Below are positions 7,426 through 14,131 of a stretch of 17,196 bases of DNA, in pieces. This DNA comes from a bacterium (GTDB lineage Bacteria > Bacteroidota > Bacteroidia > Cytophagales > Thermonemataceae), in assembly GCA_025362415.1 (NCBI GenBank), contig JANYGM010000302.1, positions 1 through 17,196 on the forward strand, given 5' to 3'. The notes beneath the pieces were generated by a model. The model searched no databases. It had not been told where the DNA came from and saw only the letters and a program-made list of their open reading frames with translations. A program made the translations under genes and the position numbers. The first letter of the stretch is position 1; each line of letters begins with the position of its first letter.

Positions 7426-7454
7426 GAATTATACAATATCCTAACAATCAGTTT

Positions 7455-8237
7455 TTACTGTTGAAATTTTTTTCTCAAAACTTTCCCCACAAGCCAAATA
7501 ATCACATCTTTTGGTACGATATGACGCATATTAGCAAATAATCTTGACCAAAAATCAGCAATAATACGTTTTTTGCCTGCAAGTAAGCCTTTTACGCCTG
7601 CCGCCGCTATGATTTCAGGCGTACTACTCACATATTTACCAATTTTACCTAACTTTTCTACTGCTGTGGTAGTTTCTGGATTAGTTGCTACACCCGTAGG
7701 AAACAAAATACTCACGCTTACACCCGTAAAGCGTACTTCCTCACGTAACGCCTCTGAAAAACTGACTACAAATTGCTTACTAGCAGCATAAGTGCTTTTA
7801 AAAGGCATCACAAAAAGCCCAGCCATACTAGAAACATTCATTATATACGCTTTGGGTAGCTTTTTCATATCCTCCAAAAATAAATGACACAAACGTACAT
7901 TTGCCAAAATATTTAGTTTTAAAAGAGTTTCGTGGAAACCAATGGTTTTCCCGTTAAAACTATCTGTATAACCCATTCCAGCGTTATTGATGAGGTATTT
8001 TATAATGATTTGCTTAGACTGACAAAAGTCATAAACTGCTTGTGCGCCATTGTCTTGGGTAAGGTCTGTGGTGAAAGTTTCTACCAAAATAGCGTATTTT
8101 TCACGCAAGAATGTGGCGGTTTCCTCCACAGAAACATCAGCAAGTGCCACAATAAGGATATTTATTTTTCTTTTGGCAAATTCCTCCGCAATACAACGCC
8201 CAATTCCCTGACTTCCGCCTGTAATAAGTGCAAACAA
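7455..8237 (-). CDS. Short-chain dehydrogenase/reductase
   Basis: This 260-residue classical SDR is an NAD(P)(H)-dependent oxidoreductase; the substrate cannot be told from sequence. The Rossmann cofactor motif TGGSQGIG is at 6-13, NNAG at about 89-92, and the active-site Ser in NVSSMAG together with YAASK (Tyr/Lys) near 150-155. The C-terminus FWSRLFANMRHIVPKDVIIWLVGKVLRKKFQQ is hydrophobic and basic, resembling SDRs annotated as acting on lipid-type substrates (inference). Its stop lies 30 bp from the IS, and without the IS the phosphatase would start about 40 bp after it, so the two probably formed an operon. The large CHAT gene ends 88 bp upstream. Confidence 0.92.
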   Translation of the reverse strand: MFALITGGSQGIGRCIAEEFAKRKINILIVALADVSVEETATFLREKYAILVETFTTDLTQDNGAQAVYDFCQSKQIIIKYLINNAGMGYTDSFNGKTIGFHETLLKLNILANVRLCHLFLEDMKKLPKAYIMNVSSMAGLFVMPFKSTYAASKQFVVSFSEALREEVRFTGVSVSILFPTGVATNPETTTAVEKLGKIGKYVSSTPEIIAAAGVKGLLAGKKRIIADFWSRLFANMRHIVPKDVIIWLVGKVLRKKFQQ

Positions 8238-8274
8238 TTTCGTAAAAATTTTAATTGTGAATTATGAATGAATA

Positions 8275-8318
8275 CAAAAGTGCAACAATCAGCAATTCAC
8301 AAAAAACGCACAAATATA
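8275..8318 (-). promoter_or_regulatory. Candidate promoter(s) of the dehydrogenase gene
   Basis: Two minus-strand options exist. CACTTTTG (8275-8282) has TTTG 17 bp upstream (8300-8303), giving both elements with one mismatch in the -7 box. TATATTTG (8311-8318) is an exact TAnnTTTG but lacks a -33 element. Either would give an independent start for the dehydrogenase between it and the CHAT gene. Confidence 0.35.
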
Positions 8319-8325
8319 CAAAAAA

Positions 8326-11300
8326 TTATTCTCCTACCATCACAAATGCGCCCCAAAAATAGGGATTTTTATACTTTTTGTATAAAGTTTCTTGTGCAGC
8401 ATCAAAAGCTTGACGTTTTGTTTTCCCTTCTGCGAGATTTTCATAAAAAAGTGTCATCAGTTCTTGTGTAGCTGCGTCATCAACTTTCCAAAGGCTCATA
8501 AGGATTGTCTTTGCGCCTGCCTGCTGAAAGGAACGCTGCAAACCATAAACCCCTTCTCCGTTTTTTATTTCACCAAGACCAGTTTCACAAGCCGACATTA
8601 CGACAAGTTCTGTATCATCTAAATTCAAATTAAGTACCTCTTGCGCTGTCAAAACGCCATCTTCTCCTTCTTTTATCTCGCCACGCAATCCTTTTTCCGC
8701 ATCTTTGAGCAAAAGACCACTTCTTAAAAGTGGATTTTCCCTAAATTTGTCTGCATTTTCTTTATTTAGGCTTTCTGTATCTCCCAAAAAGAAACCGTGA
8801 GTAGCAATATGCAAAATATCAGGGTTTTTGAGGGTTTTGATAGTGTTTTCTTCTGCTTGATTTTCCAAATAATTGGTAACTTTTATCTTTTTATCTTGTA
8901 ATATTTTAGAAATATTATTGATTTCTATTTTCGTGCCTTCCAAAATGGTGATAGTCCCAGAATTTGGATTAAAAAAACGCTGTGTAGTATCCATTTTAGC
9001 AGAAAAAGACAAACTACGTTCTTCTTTTGTAGTAGTAATTTTGTCGTTTTTTTGCGCATACGCAGGATAACCAAACAAATGTATTTGATAATCTTTGAAG
9101 TTTTTGCGTTGTTTTTTGGCATTTTCAGCATATTTTATCAAATCTTTGGAAGAAGAAAGCAACTGTACCTGTGTTTCATTCCTAAGATACGCCTTTGTAC
9201 TCGGATTTTGGAGCGTAACGAGGTTTATTTGGTGATAAACGCCATCTGGCACAAAATAAACTTTCTTAACTACCTCCTGAACCACCCCCTGCCCCTCCTT
9301 AGGAAAGAGGGGAGTTTTTTGTTCCCCTACTTTTAAGGAGGGGTTAGGGGTGGTTTTATAAATTTTATCAGCTATTTGCGCCCAAAAAGCGTTATAAGAT
9401 GCTTTATCTTCTTTCTTAAATTTAATATTGTTCTTATAATACGCTACTGCATCAGTTTCTAGCTCTTTTCCGTCTGGAAGTACGACCATTTCAGGCTGAT
9501 TTTGCGTTGTGGGCGTGATGATAAGTGCCATATAAGACGGCTCATAGATAGTTTTAGTATCAAAAATAGAGTCTGATTTAATCACAAAAGTCTTTATTTT
9601 AGTATCTTTGATATTATTAGTAACTGATTGCACCTTAAAAGTGCATTCTTTGGGGTCAAAAAGTGTTTTTATCTCTTCTGCAGTCTTTCCTTTGGTTGTT
9701 TTGCCGTTTATTTCCACAAAAACATCACCTGCACGCATTCCAGCCTTATAAGCAGGCGTATTTTCTCCCATTAGTTTCTCTACTTCATAATTATTATCAT
9801 TTGTTGGGATATAAAAAATGCCTTTTCCAATAAAATTAAATACTTTTATTTCCTTAGGTTGCGTAAAACGGATTACTTCTACAAGCACTTCACCTGCTTT
9901 TAGTTGCTTTTGAACGTCTTTCCAAGTATATTTAGTTTTATCATTCGCTTTTGCAAACAGTTCAGACTTTAAAGAAAGTGTTTTTTCTAGTTCGTTGGCG
10001 GTTGTTTGGAGTTTTTCAGTAGAAATATTAGCTTTTTTACGGTCGTCTTCACTCATTTGGAGGGCTTTTGCATACTTTGTGCGAGCATCTTTCCAATTTT
10101 CATAGAGTTTTTTGAGTGCCTTATCATCAGAGTTTTGTATTCTTTCTTTAATTTTCTGTGAACTACTAAAAAGTAGCCCTTTTGTGGTCAAAGAAGTATT
10201 AAAAGACCACGCCGTAAGGGCTGGAATTTCCTTATTTGCCTTTGTTACAAAAGCATTATACACTTCCAAATCATAAGAAAACAGATTAAAATACAAACTT
10301 TTTTCTTTTTCAGAGAGGTGCGCAATGTTATTGTCTATTTGCGCTATAATTACTTGACTAGCTTGCTGATAATAAACGGCTGCTTGCTGATATTTGCCTT
10401 GTTTTTCATATACAAAAGCCAAATTATCTACAAAAATTTTATAAGTTAAATGATTTTCACCAAAAATTTTCTTTTGAATATTGATTGCTTCCAAAAAAAG
10501 TTTCTCTGCTTGTTGATATTTGTTTGTGTTTGAATATATTTGTGCCAAATTACTTAAAGAAACCGCATAAAGTTCGTTATTTTCACCTGCTAATTGCTTT
10601 CTTATGCCCAAAGATTCTGTATAAAAAGGGATTGCTTTATTATAATTTTTTTGTCTTGCATAAAATGCACCTACTGTATTGACTACATTAGCATAATCAA
10701 GCGTATTTTTGTCTGTATTTTTTTGACTTAAAGCCAACATTTCCAACATATATGGCTCTGCATTGTTATAATAACCTTGTTCGTTATACACAATACACAA
10801 ATTATTAAGCGTATTGATATAATTTTTATGATTTTTTCCTTCATTTTTCTCTCTAATATCCAATACTTGTAAAAATATATCTTCTGCTTTGTTATAATTT
10901 CCTTGTTGGTGGTATAAATTAGCCAAAGATTCCATTACGTCAGTCAAATCAAGATGATTTTTTCCAAAAATAGCTGTTTTAATGCTCAAACTTTGCATAA
11001 ATAAACTTTCTGCTTTTGCAAAATCTTCTTTTATTTTATACAAAACACCCAAATTTTTTAGAGAAATAGCATAATAATTACTGTTTTTACCAAATTTTTT
11101 TTGACGAATATTTAAACTTTTTTGATATAATTCTTCTGCTTTTACATAATTTTCTTTTTCTGTATTCAAATATCCCCAACTATCTAGTAAATTAGAATAA
11201 TTAAGGCTATCATCTTTATTAAGGTTTTGCTTATAAATCTTTTCTACTATTATAAAACTAGATTCAGCTTGTTCATATTTCGCTTGACTGAGGTATAAAG

Positions 11301-12078
11301 TAGCCAAACTATGCAAAGAACTCACATAAAGCCAATTATTTATACCTAATTCCTTAGTAACGCTTGCAACTTCTGCATATAAAGCTTCTGCTTTGGTATA
11401 ATTACCCTGTTTTTGATACAAATTAGCCAAAATAGTACAAGAAGAAGCGTAGTTTTCGTGTTTTTTACCAAATTCTTTCTCTGCTACAACTTTTATTTTC
11501 TCATAAGTGGTCAAAACTTCTATAAATTTACCTTCTTCAAAAAGTTTACTAGCTTGCGCTACTAGTAAATCATAGTCTGTTTCTTGTTTTTGGTCGTTTT
11601 TAAAGACATATTCTTCTAAAATTTCTCCTTTTTCGCTCATTTTTTTGTACTTTCCTTCTTTTTTTCCTGCTAAAAAGTTAAATTCAGACTCTATTTTGCC
11701 ACTTGCATAATACCAATTCCAAGTACCGTCTTTCTTTCCAGCCAAAAATTTGCCTTTTGCTTTTACTTTTCCGTTTGTTTGGTAATAAATAGCCAGTCCA
11801 TTTTCTATTCCATTGAGATAAGTTAGTTCATTTTTCTTTTGATTTGTCTTTGCGTCATAATCTACACACAAACCATTCCATTGATTATCTTTAAGTTCTC
11901 CCACAGAATAAAAAACAATACTATCTTTGGTGCTAGTTTCTTGCCAATTTTTGGTATAATAGACTGTCCAAAGCCCTTGTCTGACATTTTTGTCGTCTGT
12001 TTTGTTTGGTGTTGTGGTTTGCGCTTGTATTTTTCCTATCAAAAGAAGAGAAAAAATAAAAATGATAAGTGTTTTCAT
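8326..12078 (-). CDS. Secreted MORN-TPR-PDZ-CHAT caspase-like protease
   Basis: The product has 1250 residues. A signal peptide (MKTLIIFIFSLLLIGKIQAQ) has a signal peptidase I-type site after QA. MORN_2/YwqK-like repeats follow (about 25-165; KKDGTWNWYYASGKIESE type), then a long array of about ten 42-residue kinesin-light-chain-type TPRs (about 170-585), a helical linker, a PDZ domain (about 755-830; AYKAGMRAGDVFVEINGKTTKG) and a C-terminal CHAT domain (about 890-1250). The CHAT dyad is intact: His1094 in HIATHGFF and Cys1164 in VVMSACETGLG. CHAT enzymes are clan CD cysteine proteases related to caspases and separase; export to the periplasm or surface is inferred from the signal peptide. 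Residues about 909-933 come from an inserted palindromic repeat. The 5' leader is a 21-bp repeat array. Substrate unknown; neighbouring MORN/TPR paralogues and the OmpA lipoprotein are candidate partners. Confidence 0.9.
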   Translation of the reverse strand: MKTLIIFIFSLLLIGKIQAQTTTPNKTDDKNVRQGLWTVYYTKNWQETSTKDSIVFYSVGELKDNQWNGLCVDYDAKTNQKKNELTYLNGIENGLAIYYQTNGKVKAKGKFLAGKKDGTWNWYYASGKIESEFNFLAGKKEGKYKKMSEKGEILEEYVFKNDQKQETDYDLLVAQASKLFEEGKFIEVLTTYEKIKVVAEKEFGKKHENYASSCTILANLYQKQGNYTKAEALYAEVASVTKELGINNWLYVSSLHSLATLYLSQAKYEQAESSFIIVEKIYKQNLNKDDSLNYSNLLDSWGYLNTEKENYVKAEELYQKSLNIRQKKFGKNSNYYAISLKNLGVLYKIKEDFAKAESLFMQSLSIKTAIFGKNHLDLTDVMESLANLYHQQGNYNKAEDIFLQVLDIREKNEGKNHKNYINTLNNLCIVYNEQGYYNNAEPYMLEMLALSQKNTDKNTLDYANVVNTVGAFYARQKNYNKAIPFYTESLGIRKQLAGENNELYAVSLSNLAQIYSNTNKYQQAEKLFLEAINIQKKIFGENHLTYKIFVDNLAFVYEKQGKYQQAAVYYQQASQVIIAQIDNNIAHLSEKEKSLYFNLFSYDLEVYNAFVTKANKEIPALTAWSFNTSLTTKGLLFSSSQKIKERIQNSDDKALKKLYENWKDARTKYAKALQMSEDDRKKANISTEKLQTTANELEKTLSLKSELFAKANDKTKYTWKDVQKQLKAGEVLVEVIRFTQPKEIKVFNFIGKGIFYIPTNDNNYEVEKLMGENTPAYKAGMRAGDVFVEINGKTTKGKTAEEIKTLFDPKECTFKVQSVTNNIKDTKIKTFVIKSDSIFDTKTIYEPSYMALIITPTTQNQPEMVVLPDGKELETDAVAYYKNNIKFKKEDKASYNAFWAQIADKIYKTTPNPSLKVGEQKTPLFPKEGQGVVQEVVKKVYFVPDGVYHQINLVTLQNPSTKAYLRNETQVQLLSSSKDLIKYAENAKKQRKNFKDYQIHLFGYPAYAQKNDKITTTKEERSLSFSAKMDTTQRFFNPNSGTITILEGTKIEINNISKILQDKKIKVTNYLENQAEENTIKTLKNPDILHIATHGFFLGDTESLNKENADKFRENPLLRSGLLLKDAEKGLRGEIKEGEDGVLTAQEVLNLNLDDTELVVMSACETGLGEIKNGEGVYGLQRSFQQAGAKTILMSLWKVDDAATQELMTLFYENLAEGKTKRQAFDAAQETLYKKYKNPYFWGAFVMVGE
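9281..9354. repeat. GC-rich palindromic repeat inserted in frame in the CHAT gene
   Basis: ACCACCCCCTGCCCCTCCTTA (9281-9301) pairs with 9334-9354 in a 21-bp stem with three consecutive mismatches. A second, smaller dyad of CCCCT/AGGGG type lies in the loop. It is far more GC-rich than the gene around it and is translated as TTPNPSLKVG...KTPLFPKEGQGVV, which breaks the usual CHAT sequence between IADKIYK and KKVYFVPDGVYHQINL. The frame is kept. This fits a dispersed hairpin element of the NPSL.../PLFPKEG kind that occurs in Bacteroidetes intergenic DNA (established pattern, from memory). Confidence 0.75.
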
Positions 12079-12083
12079 TGTTT

Positions 12084-12254
12084 TTTTGAGTTAATAGTTA
12101 GGAATTTTGAGTTAATAGTGAGGAATTTTGAGTTAATAGTGGGTAATTTTGAGCTAATAGTGAAGAATTTTGAGTTAATAGTGAGGAATTTTGAGTTAAT
12201 AGTGAAAAGTTTTATACAAATAATGAGATGTTTTAAATAATTAGCTCAATTTTT
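12084..12254. repeat. 21-bp tandem repeat array upstream of the CHAT gene
   Basis: Six clear units start at 12084, 12105, 12126, 12147, 12168 and 12189; a degenerate seventh starts at 12210. The unit is TTTTGAGTTAATA followed by eight variable bases, mostly GTGAGGAA. The array fills the gap between the CHAT start codon (12078) and the stop of the MORN-TPR gene (12256) and ends in an inverted half-unit, ATTAGCTCAATTT (12240-12252). Confidence 0.9.
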
Positions 12255-12255
12255 A

Positions 12256-13191
12256 TTATTTTTTACTTACGTTTTCACGTAAAACAACCAATTTTTTTGT
12301 AGTTTGTGTATATTCATTTGATTTTTCACCTAAAGAAACCTTATAAATATCCAATGCTTCTACGTAAAGAGGTTCTGCTTTGGCATAAAGTTTTTGTTTT
12401 TCGTACAAATCAGCTAGTTTAATGCAAGAATTGGCGTAATCTGGGTAATCTTTTCCAAACATTTTTTCTCTTGTTTCCTTTGTTTCTAGATAAAAAACTG
12501 TTGCTTTGGCATAAAGTGCTTGTTTTTCATATAAATCAGACAAATTTTCGCAAGAGATAGTATAATTTTTGTGATTTTTACTAAATTTTCTTTCTGCCAT
12601 AGCCTTAGCTTTGGTAAGCAGGCTTAATGCTTGTGTATATTTTTTGTCATTTGTGGCTTCTTTGCCTACATCAGAGAGCATTGTCCAGTCGTCAGCTATT
12701 ATTTCGCCTGACTCATAAATAAATTTTTCTGAAATTTGCCCTTGCTCATTAAAAACTTGACACAATCCGTGTCTTCTTCCATTGATAAAAGTTGCAGTTT
12801 CTTTTATTTTTCCGTTTGAGTGATATACGTACCACAAACTATCTTTTTTGCCTTTCAAATACCAGCCTTTTGAGCTAATTTTCCCTCTTTCGTCATAATA
12901 ATTAGCCATTCCATTTGCCTGTTCATTAAGATAAGTTTCTTCTGTTACCTTAAAATTATTCTTTACATTATACACAGTGCGCAAACCTACCCAATTATTG
13001 TTTCTCATTTCTCCCACGGAGTAAAAAAGAGCTTTACTTTTTGTGGTTGTTTCCTCTCCGTCTTTGTCGTAGTAGAGTGTCCATTTACCTTGTTTGCGGT
13101 TTTTGTCGTCTATTTTGTTTGGTGTTGCGGTTTGCGCTTGTATTTTTCCTATCAAAAGAAGAGAAAAAATAAAAATGATAATTGTTTTCAT
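12256..13191 (-). CDS. Secreted MORN-TPR protein, paralogue of the CHAT protein N-terminus
   Basis: The 311-residue product has a signal peptide nearly identical to that of the CHAT protein (MKTIIIFIFSLLLIGKIQAQ), the same first module (KQGKWTLYYDKDGEETTTK... with FYSVGEMRNNNW), MORN_2-like repeats (about 40-165) and about three TPRs (about 175-305; DYANSCIKLADLYEKQKLYAKAEPLYVEALDIY). It stops where the CHAT protein continues with more TPRs, PDZ and CHAT, so it may be a duplicated and shortened copy; it has no catalytic domain. MORN and TPR modules both mediate binding, so a scaffold or adaptor role in the envelope is inferred. The bacterial YwqK antitoxin family shares this MORN type, but export argues against an antitoxin. 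The leader is the 15-unit array. Confidence 0.85.
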   Translation of the reverse strand: MKTIIIFIFSLLLIGKIQAQTATPNKIDDKNRKQGKWTLYYDKDGEETTTKSKALFYSVGEMRNNNWVGLRTVYNVKNNFKVTEETYLNEQANGMANYYDERGKISSKGWYLKGKKDSLWYVYHSNGKIKETATFINGRRHGLCQVFNEQGQISEKFIYESGEIIADDWTMLSDVGKEATNDKKYTQALSLLTKAKAMAERKFSKNHKNYTISCENLSDLYEKQALYAKATVFYLETKETREKMFGKDYPDYANSCIKLADLYEKQKLYAKAEPLYVEALDIYKVSLGEKSNEYTQTTKKLVVLRENVSKK

Positions 13192-13196
13192 TGATA

Positions 13197-13533
13197 TTTT
13201 GAGTTAATAATGAGAAATTTTGAGTAAATAACGAGATGTTTTGAGTTAATAACGTATAATTTTGAGTTAATAACGTATAATTTTGAGTTAATAACGTATA
13301 ATTTTGAGTTAATAACGTATAATTTTGAGTTAATAACGTATAATTTTGAGTTAATAACGTATAATTTTGAGTTAATAACATATAATTTTGAGTTAATAAC
13401 GTATAATTTTGAGTTAATAACGTATAATTTTGAGTTAATAACATTTAATTTTGAGTTAATAACGTATAATTTTGAGTTAATAACGTATAATTTTGAGTTA
13501 ATAACGTATAATTTTGAGTTATTAACTCAAAAT
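13197..13533. repeat. 21-bp tandem repeat array, 15 units, upstream of the MORN-TPR gene
   Basis: Fifteen units start every 21 bp from 13197 to 13491. The two units nearest the start codon are diverged; most of the rest share TTTTGAGTTAATA plus ACGTATAA, with ACATATAA at 13365 and ACATTTAA at 13428. A final half-unit turns into a perfect 10-bp hairpin, ATTTTGAGTT (13511-13520) against AACTCAAAAT (13524-13533), three bases after the stop of the TPR gene. Each main unit holds the dyad GTTA-A-TAAC. As 21 is divisible by 3, one minus frame stays open (LLTQNYT repeats), which I treat as a by-product. Confidence 0.95.
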
Positions 13534-13536
13534 TTG

Positions 13537-14031
13537 TTATTTTTTGTTTATTTTTTTACGTATATAGTTTAAATTCTTCTCTAATACGATATAATTGTCA
13601 GATTTTTCTCCCAAAAGTTTTTTATAAATAGCTAAAAGTTTAGTTCCAGTTTGTTCACTACCTACAAAATCCTTCAAACCAAATTGACTTTCAAACAAAG
13701 TATTGAGCAAATCAGCGTATTGTGTGTTATTTGTTCCTGCAAGGCTTTCTTGTGTGGCGAGTGCTTCAATACATAACGCCTTTGCTTTATCAAATTGTTT
13801 GTTCATTTGATAAGCAAGTGCCAAATCATCAAGCACTTTAACGTAATATTGGTGTTTTTTGCCAACTTCTTTTTCTGTTTGTGTCCTTACTGTCTCAAAA
13901 ACTAGAATAGCTTTAGCTGATTCACCTGTTTTGAGATAATTTTTGCCTTCTTGGTAGCGTTCTCCCCACGTTTGTTGTGCTTTTGCTTGCATTGCAAGGA
14001 GCAAAAAGAGTAAAATTACGAGTTTTTTCAT
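13537..14031 (-). CDS. Small secreted TPR protein
   Basis: The 164-residue product has a signal peptide (MKKLVILLFLLLAMQAKAQQ) different from that of the MORN paralogues, and then about three TPR-like helical pairs (about 28-155; QYYVKVLDDLALAYQMNKQFDKAKALCIEALATQE is the clearest). It resembles the TPR tails of its two downstream neighbours (GEKSDNYIVLEKNL versus GEKSNEYTQTTKKL). It lacks MORN repeats and any enzyme domain. A periplasmic protein-binding role is inferred. The array hairpin lies directly after its stop and may form its 3' end. Confidence 0.8.
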   Translation of the reverse strand: MKKLVILLFLLLAMQAKAQQTWGERYQEGKNYLKTGESAKAILVFETVRTQTEKEVGKKHQYYVKVLDDLALAYQMNKQFDKAKALCIEALATQESLAGTNNTQYADLLNTLFESQFGLKDFVGSEQTGTKLLAIYKKLLGEKSDNYIVLEKNLNYIRKKINKK

Positions 14032-14080
14032 TATAATTTTGGGTTATTTGGTTGAAATTTAGGTCTATTTTAAGATATTG

Positions 14081-14117
14081 ATAATCAAACCTAAAAAAAG
14101 CTGTTAGGTTTGATTAT
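14081..14117. terminator. 14-bp perfect hairpin between MORN and TPR genes
   Basis: ATAATCAAACCTAA (14081-14094) pairs perfectly with 14104-14117 around a 9-nt loop. It begins 14 bp after the stop of the 460-residue MORN gene, the position of a terminator or 3' stabilising structure. Read on the minus strand the T-run is within the loop and stem, not after it, so termination is uncertain. Confidence 0.5.
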
Positions 14118-14131
14118 GATAGGATAAAGAC

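Noticed and set aside
6214..7430. Target-site duplication of the IS element
   Set aside because: The flanks share only AT-rich words at different offsets; no identical direct repeat touches both ends.
11839..12240. Plus-strand ORF with FELIVRN repeats
   Set aside because: It is the plus-strand reading of the shorter 21-bp array joined to the antisense of the CHAT gene start.
13085..13444. A 119-residue protein of LLTQNYT heptads
   Set aside because: The frame is open only because 21 is a multiple of 3, its start lies inside the array, and it overlaps a real gene out of frame. No signal or family feature supports it.
13197..13533. CRISPR array
   Set aside because: The units abut directly with no unique spacers, the unit is 21 bp, and no cas gene is present.
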